Translations under genes and position numbers: made by a program
Source of the DNA: Dipteris shenzhenensis
Taxonomy: Eukaryota > Polypodiophyta > Polypodiopsida > Gleicheniales
Assembly (NCBI GenBank): GCA_047967505.1
Contig: CM106538.1
Length of the DNA stretch: 64,000 nucleotides
Reading direction: 5' to 3' (one strand)
The notes under the pieces: model-generated
Seen by the model: the letters and a program-made list of their open reading frames with translations, nothing else
The model's database searches: none
Told to the model about the DNA's origin: nothing
Shown here: one piece after another, positions 12,188-25,149 of the stretch
Position numbering within the stretch: position 1 is the first letter of the stretch
How the letters are laid out: each line of letters opens with the position of its first letter

Positions 12188-12520
12188 GGAGTCTCACTTG
12201 CAGCTTTCTCACATACACAATGGGGGAATACACACAAAGGTGGAGGCTAAAAACAATTTTCCTCTTCCTAGTTGTGAAAGCCAAAAGAACTCTCTCTAAG
12301 TACAAAAGGAATAGGTGAATCCTATATGCGGGTCTCAGACCAAACTTAGCTAACCTAGGTGGCATACTAACTAAGCCACTAACTAGAGTACATAAAGATA
12401 GTTGTCATCCAGCTATTATTCATGGGCGGTGTACCAACCGCATCTATAGCTAACAAGTCAGTGACATAAATGCACAATGGTTACCCTAGCATATCACGAG
12501 TGGAGCTCGATATCTCAACA
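12188..12520 (-). mobile_element. Truncated solo LTR of the nested copia family
   Basis: On the minus strand this begins TGTTGAGATATCGAGCTCCA and matches the LTRs at 19278-19629 and 29750-30101 until ~12188. The last ~20 bases (the TGTGAAG.. end on the plus strand) are missing or diverged. No internal region or primer site follows, so it is a solo or truncated LTR. Confidence 0.8.
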
Positions 12521-14150
12521 GGGTTCACTACCCCCTCCCCCTTATTCCTTGGTAGCCGCAGCCACCAAGGAATAAGGGGGAGGGGTAATAAGGGAGGAGT
12601 AGTGAACCTTCCCCATCCCATCGCCTCTCTTCAGATGCCATCCAATGCCCACTTTCAATGCCCGTTCCTCCTTTTTCGTCGTTCCTTCTCTTCTGTCACA
12701 ACATGTTTGCAATGAAGATTCGAATGGAGCGACGCAAGTTTGGAGAGAATAAAGGGTGTGAAGAAGATAGGAGTTTGGAGAGATTAAGGGGTGGGAAGAA
12801 AGTGATTAAGGTGGCGATGGTGGAGATTAAGGGGTGGAAAGAAAAAGGAGGAGATTAAGGGGTGGGAAGAAAGAGGAGGAGAGAGTCAAATTTCTACCTG
12901 TAAGGATCCTCGATGTCGACGACGATGAATTAGGGGAGGAGGAGATTAGGAAAAGAAGAGGTGAGGAGAGTGAGAATAGAAATTAAGAGATTCAAATTTT
13001 GAGAGAGTTTAGGAGAAAATTTTCCTGGGATTTGAAATATAAACTAAAAAGTGCAGGAGGATTTGAATTTAAAATACAAGCAAAAGATCTGACATTCTCC
13101 TAAATAGAAAATCCGACATTCTCCTAAACATTCTTTCATCCTTTCCTTACCGAAAATGCATGACATTCTCTCGCATGACATTCTCTTTCCCAAGATCTCT
13201 TATTGACAATAGTACAAAAGTAAGATATCTTTCCGACTTTTTTTCTTTATTGTATTTTTTAAAAGTATGACACTTCCTTCTTTGCTATTTTTACTTGGTT
13301 TTCTATCTCAATTTCTTCCAACCTCTTTCTCTTCCCTCCATCCCGCTCTAGAATGTTCATTAATGAAAATTTCTATCGATGTTAATGTCACCGATCGCCA
13401 CAGCATCCATTCCTCTAGTCCCCATTACTACATCAATTTATGTTTAAAAATACCATTGTTCCTCATCGCCATCGCCATCCACATCCCCCGCCATCGCCAT
13501 TTCCATCGTTGTCACCATTGCCACAGGCCACCATCATTAAAATTTGCACCGTCACTCCACATTGTCAAAATTTCTATCACCACCCACCTGCTGATGCAAT
13601 CGACAACCGCCCGCCAACGTAATCCCCACCCACAAATTGCCCCCGCCGTCTGCACAGTCCCGTGCACTGCACCCCTAAGCCTTGCACCACCCATGCTCAC
13701 ACACCACCCATGCCCGTTGTGCACCACCTATGCACACCCTTTGTAAAGAGAAGGGGTTTGGAAGAGGGTTTACAAACCCCCTTCCCTTATTCCATGGTGG
13801 CCGTAGTCACCAAGGAATAAGGGAAGGGGTTTCCCTTTCCTTATTGGAAACCCCTTCCCTTATTCCTTGGTAGCTGTGGCCGCCAAGGAATAAGGGAAGA
13901 ATCCCCATATCCTTTTGTCCCAATATCCTTTCATCCCAATACCCTTCTGTCATGATACCCTTCCATTGCGATACCCTTCCGTCCTCATACCCTTTGTCAT
14001 CGCGAGCTTTTTTGCTGCATTGTGAGCACACATCCATTTTTATTCTCCTCCCATCCCTTTCCCATTCTTTCCCTTCCATTCATTCTTCCTCTCTCTTCTC
14101 TTACTTTTTCCGTCGATCCTTTCTCTCAATTTTAGTTTCTTAAATATTTA
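12521..14150. repeat. Purine/pyrimidine-biased macro-unit with palindromes
   Basis: Strand-biased low-complexity DNA. It contains a near-perfect palindrome at 12533-12587 (arms CCCCTCCCCCTTATTCCTTGG / CCAAGGAATAAGGGGGAGGGG around GTAGCCGCAGCCA). Three related arms occur at 13775-13900, short GAGATTAAGGGGTGGG repeats near 12780-12870, and ~16-bp ATACCCTTCCGTCCTC-type repeats at 13905-14000. No convincing gene; the open frames reflect composition. Confidence 0.65.
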
Positions 14151-14159
14151 AGAAAAGAA

Positions 14160-14345
14160 AACATGAATATAAATTCTCCATACCTAGCTAAGGTGGCTGA
14201 AGATTTTGTAGATAGGATGTAGACTAGTTTTTGTAGGCTCCTGGATTCTTCCTCTTGCTCCTTCTTGCTCCAATTGACTGAGTAAGAATGAATAAAGAGA
14301 AGAATACCTTTTTATACATCTTTAGGGAAAAGTAAGACTTTCATT
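14160..14345 (-). promoter_or_regulatory. Promoter/leader-like segment, first copy
   Basis: On the minus strand a TATAAAAAGG box (~14310-14320) is followed by a leader rich in TTCATTC and GCAAGAAGGAGCAAGAGG, and then by a splice-donor-like CTAG|GTATGG (~14198). The same order (TATA, leader, AG|GTAC/GTAT, purine-rich tract) recurs at 31200-31360 and 33830-34090. Function is inferred from this recurrence only. Confidence 0.35.
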
Positions 14346-14414
14346 TTCTACCCCTCTCTTTTCTTTTGCCTCTCACTAGCCTTTTTCCTTTTCCTACACT
14401 GGGATTAGCTGAAG

Positions 14415-16914
14415 ATGAGGATTGTGAAAGTTACTAATAATGGTATGGATGATAACACAACGTCATTGGATGGTCCCTATTATGAGGAAGGAAAAGATTT
14501 GAGATGGAGCATGCAATTTTTGAAGATTAAAAAGGGACATGTGGTTTTCAATGAGAAAGATAGAGTATACTACAATTTCAAAGGATTTAAAGAATATCCC
14601 TACAAGCCAAGCTTTGTCCCTTCAGACATGGATGATTTCAATGAGCTCAAGTATAGAAGTGACATCTTATCAAGAGTGGATGAGTTCATTGATACATAGA
14701 AAGATAAAGAATTCAGAAGCAATGCTTGCTTTGGAGTGGATGAATTCTTGCATGTTGAGAAAGGCAAAGGCATCAAAAGTGTTGTCTCTTCAGAATTGGA
14801 TGATTTCAATGCAATCCTCTATAGAAGTGACATTTTATCAGGAGTAGATGAGTTTAGTGGTATTGTGAAGGAAAAAGTCTTCAGAAGCGATGTCTTATTA
14901 GGAGTTGATGAATTCACTCATGTCGAGAAAGATAAAGATATCATCGGTGAGTTCTGTGGTACTATGAAGGCAAAAGACTATAGAAGCGATGTCTTATATG
15001 GAGTCAATGAATTCACACACATCAAGAAAGATAAAGATATCATTTGTGTTGTCTCCTCAAACTTGGATGATTTCAATGCACTTAACTATAGAAGTGATAT
15101 CTTATCAGGAGTGGATGAGTTCATTAGTACCAATAAAGCAAAAGGTTTCAGAAGTGATGTCTCATCTAGAGTGGATGAATTCATACACATTGTCAAGGAG
15201 CACAAAGAGTTTTAAAGTGTTGGCTTATCCAACATGGATGACATGGATATTGAATCAAATGGTCCAAAGACTACTTTAAGGGAAAGAATCAAATCAACAA
15301 AGGACTATTCGGTATTTGACTTTAACAGTGATAAGATAAACAATGCAACATCCCATGAAAACACACTGACAAATAAATTCAATAGGGAGAAGTGTAGGAT
15401 TTCCAAAAACTTGGATGTAGAGAAGAAACCAACAACAGACTATTCGGTATTTGACTTTGATGGTAATAAGATGAAGGATGCAACATCCCATGAAAATAAA
15501 GTGACAAATAAATTTGATAAGGAGAACTGTACAAATGTACAAAAGAAACAGACATACATATGCATGAAAAGAAAGTGAGTCCAAGCAAATGTAGAAAAGC
15601 AACTAAAGAGAATAAGAGTATTGAATGAAGATGTTATGCTAAAAGCAATGTGATCTACACATTGCAAGAGAAGTTGTATGCATTCCATTAACTTACTTGA
15701 CATCAAGGGATGTAGAGAATAGGTGTGGCAAAGAAAAGGGAGCAAAAGAAATGAATACCTACTCACGAGGCTCTCTTGCTTTATGGTAAATGATAAAAAA
15801 ATCCCAAATTTTGAACAACAAATAAAGCCTCATATAAATGGAAAAAGTATTTGCAATAATGCATATCACATTACTACAGGATTATCACATGGCACATACT
15901 GGGATTTGGCAAACAAAACAAAGCAAAGTATGGAGTAAAGTTTAACATTCATGGAAACATAGGAAAGCCCAAAACAAGAGCCTCAATAGTCTCGACAATA
16001 GCAATTTACATTCATGAAAATGCTTTACCTGAACCCCATCTATCTGAAAGGCATCTTCCGATAGGTTTGACAAAAAAAGAAGTGTTTAAGTCTATTGGAG
16101 AAACATAGAGGCAAAGAGGGCATGCTTCGACATCTTTTCACAATTTGTATACTCTTTGGAAAAGAGCTTTGTACATGTTAAAATCCCAAAAAGGCAAAAA
16201 ATGTCAAAGTGTAGTGATTGTGATGATCTAAAGCAAGCATTCCGAAAAAAAAAGAGAATCTCATCATGGACTAGTTCGGCATTCTCGACTAAAATATGCA
16301 TTTTAGAAGGAGCAAGCTTTTTCTCATCCAAATGAGTACATGTGCGTTATTGTAAATGGTATGGATCAGAACACAACATTACCTCGATTCAAAAATACTC
16401 CACCTAAGCTACAAGGAAAATACTTTTTGAAGACACATCTATGTGGAGTGTCAGTGCACGGATTTAAGTTTTTGTAGACATATGGATTGATTCCTTACAC
16501 CTACATGATAGCAATCAAGTTGTAACGTCAGTTATGAAGGCAATTCATAGTGTACATAAAGAAAAAGGTCACCTACCAATAGGTTTGTGAATATAGGCAG
16601 ACAATTGCGAATGAGAGAATAAGAATGTACTCTTTTTTGCATTTTGCTCAATGCTAATCGCTCATTGAATCTTCAATGAGATTGAAGATAAGTTTTTGTT
16701 GGTTGGACACACACATGAGGATATCGATCAGGTTTTTAACACAGTATCAAGAGAGCTAAAACACAAGGACATGGAGACCATGGGTGACTTGATAAGAAAA
16801 TGTGGGAGGCAAGTTGGTGGCCACAAGGAAGGTACAATTTGCTCCATGGTTGAAAGGATGTATGATGGAAGAGCTTTATTCTACCTTTCATACAAAAATG
16901 TGGTGATGCCCTGA
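14415..16914 (+). pseudogene. Degenerate D-D-D transposase gene with internal protein repeats
   Basis: A series of frames interrupted by stops and frameshifts. 14415-15215 encodes repeats of the type YRSDILSGVDEF / RSDVLLGVDEF (roughly 25-30 residues each). 15234-15578 holds a tandem duplication (DYSVFDFNSDKI / DYSVFDFDGNKM). 15723-15938 reads NGKSICNNAYHITTGLSHG, matching NGRPICNRGYQWLTGLSHG at ~42560. 16470-16914 holds SLHLHDSNQVVTSVMKAIHS, ADNCE.ENKN and LLVGHTHEDIDQVFNTVS. This is an RNase-H-fold transposase signature, recalled as DUF7869-like. It is a dead relative of the gene at 40920-44685. The amino-terminal repeats differ completely in sequence between the two. Confidence 0.7.
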
Positions 16915-17329
16915 TTGGTCATAGCGCTCCACACTATTTTTGCTTTTTCCTAAAGGATGAAAAACTAGTGATGCAGGGGCAACACTATTCTCATGATACA
17001 ATATGGGAACCCAAATAACCTTACTGTCTCTTAACTTCAATCTTGCCAAGCAAAGAAGTACATCCAATATGGGCTCATAGCATCCCACGGATCGTCCCAT
17101 CATTGAACTCCCTTTTTCACATAAGTAGAAAGAGTCTCTTTTCCTTTTAATCAAGAAACCAAGCTCTTATGTCCATGTGATATCGAGTCCACCTACCAAA
17201 GCCATTGGGCTATATTCCTTTCCTTTCAAATTCAAAGTGACATCAAAGACCCATGCTCTAATCTCAGAGTCATTTAGACTAGCCCCCACATTAGTTAATT
17301 GCTCCATAATCCTACAAGAAAAGATAATG

Positions 17330-17965
17330 AAGAATTTAGATACATACAAGTAAAGTGCAATGTACAAGGCTTGATACAATAAGTGTGGGAAATAGCCAAA
17401 AAGGCTTTACAACGCTTCATATGGCAATAAATAGCTGAGAGGACTTTACAAAGTATTTTATAGCAATAAATTTGCGAAATAGCCTAGAAGGCTTTAAAAG
17501 GCTTAAATATTTGTACAAATGTAAGAAAATTAGCCAATAAAGCTTTACAATGAAATAAAATGCCCACTCTAGTGATAAAGCTCCAATCTTCCCAATGACA
17601 TGTAATCTGTCCATCCACTGATAACCAACTAATGCAATCTACCCACTAATAAACTGATCCATTGATATCCACTTATGTAGCCCACTGATACTCGTCGTTA
17701 AATAGTGAATGGTCGGGTTTAATACAAGGCTTCATATGGAAATAAATGTGGAAAACAGCCTAGAAGGCTTTACAAGGTTTTTTATGACAATAAATGAGCT
17801 TAAATATTTGTACATATGCAATAAAAATAGCCAATAAAGATTTACAATGAAATAAAATGACCACTATAGTGATCAAGCTCCAATATGCCCCATGACATGT
17901 AATCTATCCCCATTGATATCTGCTATCTGCTATCTGCTCATGCAATCTGCCCACACTGATAAACT
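17330..17965. repeat. Two diverged tandem repeats of ~350 bp
   Basis: A segment with AGCCTAGAAGGCTTTA, CTTAAATATTTGTACA, AGCCAATAAAG.TTTACAATG and CATGACATGTAATCT at ~17340-17690 recurs at ~17700-17965. Non-coding. It lies downstream of the transposase relic and may be its 3' region. Confidence 0.7.
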
Positions 17966-18414
17966 TCTTGGTAAATGGTGAAAGGTATGTTATGAGTGTG
18001 AAACCACATGTGAGCGAAGGGACTGACAACCATTAGGAGCTAGTCAGAAAAATTTGGGCATGGCTTCAATTGGCAACTTGGAGAATTGTCTCTCCTCTAA
18101 GGCAATCTAATCTATGCTAATCTATGCTAAACCAACGCCGAAGCGAAGAAAAGCAATAAATAATTTCTTTTTCTGTGTTCATTTTAATGTGCTGGGGTTT
18201 AAGAGGCTTAAATATGCAAAAGAAGGGGTTTTGATGTAGAGGCTAAACCTGCATGTGAGAGAAATGAAGAGCAAGTATCTAATTTTTCAATTAAAAAGAT
18301 GAATATATATAAAAATATTATCTCACCTTCAAAATAAACCATAAATTCACAATTTTATAACTTTTTAAAAGTATAATATAAAACATGTAAATATATAAAA
18401 CTTTCTCTCTTTTC

Positions 18415-19277
<863 letters not shown>

Positions 19278-19629
19278 TGTTGAGATATCAAGCTCCACTC
19301 GTGATATGCTAGGGTGACCGTTGTGCATTTATGTCACCGACTTGTTAGCTGCAGATGCGGTTGGTACACCGCCCATGAATAATAGTTGGATGACAACTAT
19401 CTTTATGTACTCTAGTTAGTGGCTCAGTTAGTATGCCACCTAGGTTAGCTGAGTTTGGTTTGAGACCCACATATAGGGCTCACCTATTCCTTTTGTACTT
19501 AGAGAGTTCTTTTGGCTTTCACAACTAAGAAAAGGAAAACTGTTTTCAACCTCCACCTTTGTGTGTATTCCCCCATTGTGTATGTGAGAAAGCTGCAAGT
19601 GAGACTCCTTCTCTCCCACTCTCTTCACA
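19278..19629 (+). repeat. 5' LTR of copia element 1
   Basis: 352 bp, TG..CA bounded. It matches 24491-24792 plus 30102-30144 and, in reverse orientation, the LTRs of element 2. Confidence 0.92.
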
Positions 19630-19641
19630 TGGTATCAAAGC
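19630..19641 (+). promoter_or_regulatory. Primer binding site of copia element 1
   Basis: TGGTATCAAAGC directly follows the LTR. It differs by one base (A for G) from the TGGTATCAGAGC of element 2. Confidence 0.85.
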
Positions 19642-20169
19642 TCGGTTCATGATAAGGAGCTCAAGAAAGCAAACCAATTTTGCAGTGTCTTGGTAAGAGA
19701 ATCGGTGTTGCTTTCCTTTTTAAAATTTAGGAGCAAATCTCTACAGGTAGCACAACCGTAAAGTGCAAAAGTGCACTTTCTCAGATTGGGACATCCTTTA
19801 TGGTGTGGCGAGAGGGAAGTATATGTTGCGAGTGCGGGCAAAGCCCTCACTGATAATATTTTTTTAATTTGAGGCCATTTCAGGGCCCTTTTTAGTGGTG
19901 GAAGTTTTGTTCAGGCACTCAAAAAACTGCCTTGTTTTTGTTATGTGACCACTGTTCTGCAGGTCAGTGAAAAGTTGCTACAAAAATTGCATCATATGCC
20001 TGTGTGCAGAGATATTGGGAGTGACAGAATCATTCTTATTGCCTGTTGATGCAAAATCATCATTAGGAAGTGACTGTGTGGTCAAATACCACTTTCGTCA
20101 GTTTCGCATATTTGCCCTTGTGAGGCAGAAGTTGTGTTTTTTGCAGTGACAAAATATTTTTGTAGGGTT

Positions 20170-23100
20170 CTGTAATGGCATAGTCACTAAAAAGCTTGAC
20201 AAGAACAACTTCCAAGCATGGACATTTAGAATGATGAATTTCCTTAAGAGAAAAGGCTATTGGCAGTCCATTACTAGAGCTGACCAAGAAGCATTTATTC
20301 CTAATGTTCCCAATCAACAGGAGTTGCAGGCATTTAAAGGCTAGCATGATAGAGCCAGACAAGTTATGTACTGGCTATCTATCAGTATTTCAGATTCTAT
20401 GATTGTGCATATTCAGGATGCAAGCACGGGATGCAAGCACGCTGTAGGAGGCATGGGATACTTTGACAAAAATGTATAGCACCAGGAAAATGTAGCTCAA
20501 GTAGGAGTTGCATAATGTGCAGAGAGAAAATATGAGCATCAATGACTACCACATGAAGGTGAAGAAGATTGCAAATGAACTTGCTTCTATTGGGTCACCA
20601 TTGGAAGATGATGATTTAGTTTCTATGACCTTGAATGGTCTAGGAAAGGATTATGCACAATTCCAAACATCCATTACCATCCGTGCGAATTTTCCTGATT
20701 TTGGGGAGTTGATTGCTCTTCTAATTTTTGAAGAGCAGAGAAATGGTGGTGCATCTTCTTCAAGAGGAACTTCAAAAGAAACTGTGTTCTACTAAAATGC
20801 TGGAAGAGGTAGAGGTAGTGCAGGCTGATCTGGAGGCTATGGCAGAAATCAGAATATGCAGCAAATTCAAGAAAACTAGTCCTATGGAGGAGGACATGGT
20901 AACTTTAGAGCCAGGGGGAACCAAAGAGGTCGTGGTGGATGGCAGAGACGCCAAAATTCAAACATCAATGTTGAATGCTACTACTGTGGTAAAATGGGTC
21001 ATATGGTTAAAGACTACTATAAAAAGCAGAATGACATCATGACTGGAAAATTGCAAAAAGGCAATTATGCATCCTCTAGTAGATAGGGTGATGACAAAAA
21101 TGAGCATCTGTTTATGGTACAGCAGATGACCAATTCTGTGACAAGTGCAGAAGAAAGCAATGATGTGTGGTATGTTGACTCAGGTGCATCAAACCACATG
21201 ATAGGTCATGCAGAATCGATGCAAGATGCAAGGAAAATGGAAAGACCAGGATTTGTGGAGACTGGTGATGATACTGCACATCCTATTGTGCAGATTGGCA
21301 AAATTCCTTTGTCTATGCAGGATGGAAAAAAGAAATACCTCTCTAATATATTTCATGTCACAAATATCACCAAGAACCTGGTTTTTGTTGGTCAAATGGT
21401 TGAGTAGGGCCTGTAGGTCAAATTTAATCCTCATGGATGCTTTGTTGAGGATATGAAAAATAAAGCTCACTTGATATCAAAAGGGAAGAAGAAGGGAAGG
21501 ATGTTTACGTTGGATATGGACATGCCTGAATTGAGTGCAGCAATGTTTGCACATGGGACCAGTGTAGTTGCAGATGTTGATATCTGGCATAAACGCATTG
21601 GTCATGTTAATGTACAATGACTTAAATTGATGCAGGCCCAAAATATTATTGCAAGATTGCCTAAGTTTAAGGTTGCAGAAATGCATAAAGTATGTGAATC
21701 CTATCAATTTGGAAAACATGCAAGGAAACCATTTTCTAGACATGTTCAAGAGAGTAAGAGGCCATTGGAATTAATCCACACTGATGTGTGGACTACTAAA
21801 GCTGCATCTATTGGAGGCTGTCATTATTTTGTTACTTTTATTGATGATTACAATAGAAAAGTTTGGGTGTATTTTATGAAAAAGAAAAGTGAAATGTTTG
21901 AGCATTTCAAAGCTTTTAAAGCTATGGTTGAAAAAGAAACATGCCTGCAAATAAAATGCCTAAGGTCAGATGGAGGAGGAGAGTACCTCTCAAATGACTT
22001 TGCATGCTTCCTGCAGGAGCATGGCATAAAGCAATAGTATTCATGCAGTCATACCCCACAGCAAAATGGATTTGCAAAAAAGAAAAACGAGCATATTGGA
22101 GAGATATCTCATGCCATGCTCAATGAAAATGACCTGCCAGATTATTATTGGGCTAAAGTAGTTGCTACAGTCGTCTCCATAATGAACAGGGCTCCCACTG
22201 TAGCAATACATGGCATGACACCAGAGGAGAGATATACTGGTAGGACACCAGATGTTTCTCATTTGAAAGTTTTTGGTTGCATTGCCTATGTTCATGTGTC
22301 AGATGAGTTGAGATCCAAATTGGATCCAAAAGCTAAGAAGTACATCTTTATTGGTTATTCTCTATAGTAGAAAGGGTATAGATGCTATAACCCTTCTACT
22401 TGTAAGTTTATAGTGAGTAGAGACGTTGTTTTAAATGAGATGAATAGTTGGTATAAACTAGTAAATGTGACTGATGATGTAGATGCACAAAATGGTAATG
22501 CTACATAAAATTCACAGCAACAATCATAAAATATTAGTGGACCTGTAGTGTCCTCTAGTAGTGGTTCACATACTTTGCCATGGATAGGCAGATTAAGATC
22601 AGGAGGATCACCTCAAAGCAATGCAGATAGTGGTATGCAAGTATCACGAAAAGGAAAAGAGAAAGTAGATCAGCCCATGGTTGATGTGAATGCAGGTCAC
22701 TCTTATGTGGATGGTGAATCCAATGGCTCAGAACAGCAGAGCCTTGATGATGAGTTGGGTATTCCTTCAGTTGTTACACCTGGTGTTACACCTGGAGTAA
22801 GGAAGGTAAGGGATGTTTTGAGAGCACCTGGTAGGAGCCTGGTAGTGAGCCTATTTTGCACAGGTCTACCAGAGTTAGGTATCCTATGGATAGGCTAAAA
22901 TATGATGGATTTACAGCCATTCACTATGCCTATATGGTCAAAGTGATACGTGAACTAAAACCCACTTTTCAACAAGCTATGGAAAAAGAAAAATGGGAGA
23001 AAGCCATGGATGAAGAAATGGATGCCTTGGAAGCAAATGCTACATGGGAATTGGTGCCTTTACCTAAAGACAAGGATGCAATCGGCTACAAGTGGGTTTA

Positions 23101-24480
23101 GAATGTGAAGCACAATGCACATGGTTTTGTGAACAAATACAAGGCAAGATTAGTTGTCAAGGGGTATGCACAGACATATGGCATTGATTATGAAGAAACA
23201 TTTAGTCCGGTTGCAAGGATGGCAACCGTAAGAGTAGTCATTGCTATGGCTGCATCAAAGGGATGGTCTTTACATTAGATGGATGCAAAGAATGCTTTCT
23301 TGCATGGTGATTTGCAAGAAGAGGTCTATATGGAGCAGCCACTAGGTTATGTTCATGATGTTCATCCTGAGATTGTTTGCAGGTTGAAGAAAGCATTGTA
23401 TGGCTCGAAGCAAGCACTTAGAGCATCGTCTGACAAGATACGATAGACAGTATCTTGTCACTATTGGCTTTTAGATTTCCAAGGCAGATTTCTCACTTTA
23501 TGTGAGAAAAATAGAGAAAGGCATTATGTTGCTTGTCATTTATGTTGATGATTTAATCATCACAGGTGATAGTGATGAAGATATCCTTCATGTGAAAATG
23601 CTATTAAAGTAGAAGTTTGAGATGAAGGATTTGGGAGAGCTACATTACTTCTTGGGCATTGAGGTGATTAGATCCGCAAGTGGGATATGGCTCTTGCAAA
23701 GGTAGTATGGATTGGACATGCTGTCCAAATATGGGATGATAGGTCGTAAGTCTATTTCAATTCCTTTGGGGCAGAATGTGAAGTTGAGCGTAGATGTAGG
23801 TGAGCTTTTGGAAGACCCTACTATGTACAGACGCATAGTAGGAAGTTTGATTTATATGACTATTACCAAGATACATTTGAGCTATGTTGTTGGGTTGGTA
23901 AGTCAATTTATGCAAGCTCCAAGGAAACAGCATTTGGATGCGACTAAATGCATATTAAGGTATGTGAAGTCCACATTGCAGTATGGACTATTTTATGAGA
24001 CTAAGATTTAGATACAGTTGCATGGATACATTGATGCTGATTGGGTTGGTAATATTTCTAATAGATGATCTACCAATGGATATGTGTTCTCTTTTGGGAG
24101 TGTTGCAGTCACTTGGAGTAGCAAGAAATAGCCTATAGTTGCCTTGTTAAGCACAGAGGCTGAGTATAGGGGTGCAACAATGGCTACATGTGAGGCAGCG
24201 TGGTTGCATAAGCTACTTTATGATATGCATGGGCCAGTTGTCCTTTATTCTGACAACATGAGCAGTATACACTTGGCAAATAACCCAGTCTATCATACTA
24301 GAACAAAGCACATTGAGTTGCATTATCACTATGTGTGGGAGAATGTTCTAGTAGGTTTTATTGAACTAGTTTATGTTAGCACAAAGGATCAAGTAGCTAA
24401 CATATTCATGAAGGCATTGGGCACAAAGAAGCTACACAAGTTTAGAGACCTTCTTGGTGTGCAAGAATTGGGATTGAGCT
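20170..24480 (+). pseudogene. Gag-pol polyprotein of copia element 1 (many stops)
   Basis: Order of recognisable pieces: Gag (LDKNNFQAWTFRMMNF near 20195; a Gag frame at 20508-20795), zinc knuckle (CYYCGKMGHMVK-like near 20975), aspartic protease (VWYVDSGASNHM, 21166-21200, catalytic DSG present), integrase (DIWHKRIGHVN near 21580, then IDDYNRKVWVYFM), reverse transcriptase ([19 protein letters not shown] near 23130; LLVIYVDDLIITGDSDED near 23530) and RNase H (LSTEAEYRGATMA near 24150). Order PR-IN-RT-RH is diagnostic of Ty1/copia. Numerous TAG/TAA codons, mostly where element 2 has CAG or TGG, indicate decay by C-to-T changes. Not functional. Confidence 0.9.
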
Positions 24481-24490
24481 CAAGGTGGAG

Positions 24491-24792
24491 TGTTGAGATA
24501 TCAAGCTCCATATGCCAGGGTGACCGTGTGCATTTATGTCACTGACTTGTTAGCTATAGATGCGGTTGGTACACCACCCATGAATAATGGCTGGATGACA
24601 GCTATCTTTATGTACTCTAGTTAGTGGCTTAGTTAGTATGCCACCTAGGTTAGTTGAGTTTGTTTTGAGACCCACATATAGGGCTCAGCTATTCCTTTTG
24701 TACTTAGAGACGCTTTCACAACTAAGAAGAGGAAAACTATTTTCAGCCTCCACCTTTGTGTGTATTCCCCCATTGTGTATGTGAGAAAGCTA
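24491..24792 (+). repeat. 3' LTR of copia element 1, first part
   Basis: Begins TGTTGAGATATCAAGCTCCA and is cut after GAAAGCTA by the insertion of element 2. The remaining end is at 30107-30144, with the AGCTA duplication at 30102-30106. Confidence 0.9.
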
Positions 24793-25141
24793 TGTGAAGA
24801 TAGTGGGAAAGAGGGAAGGAGTCTCACTTGCGGCTTTCTCACATACACAATGAGGGAATACACACAAAGGTGGAGGCTGAAAACAGTTTTCCTCTTCTTA
24901 GTTGTGAAAGCCAAAAGAACTCTAGTACAAAGAAATAGGAGAACCCTATATGTGGGTCTCAAACCAAACTCAGCTAACTAAGGTGGCATACTAACTGAGC
25001 CACGAACTAGAGTAGATAAGGATAGCTGTCATCCAGCTATTATTCATGGGTGGTGTACCAATCGCATCTACAGCTAAGTCGATGACATAAATGCACAACG
25101 GTCATCCTGGCATATCATGAGTGGAGCTCGATATCTCAACA
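24793..25141 (-). repeat. 3' LTR of copia element 2
   Basis: 349 bp, minus-strand orientation, TGTTGAG..TTCACA. Followed inward by the polypurine tract complement CTCCCCCTCAAG. Confidence 0.92.
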
Positions 25142-25149
25142 CTCCCCCT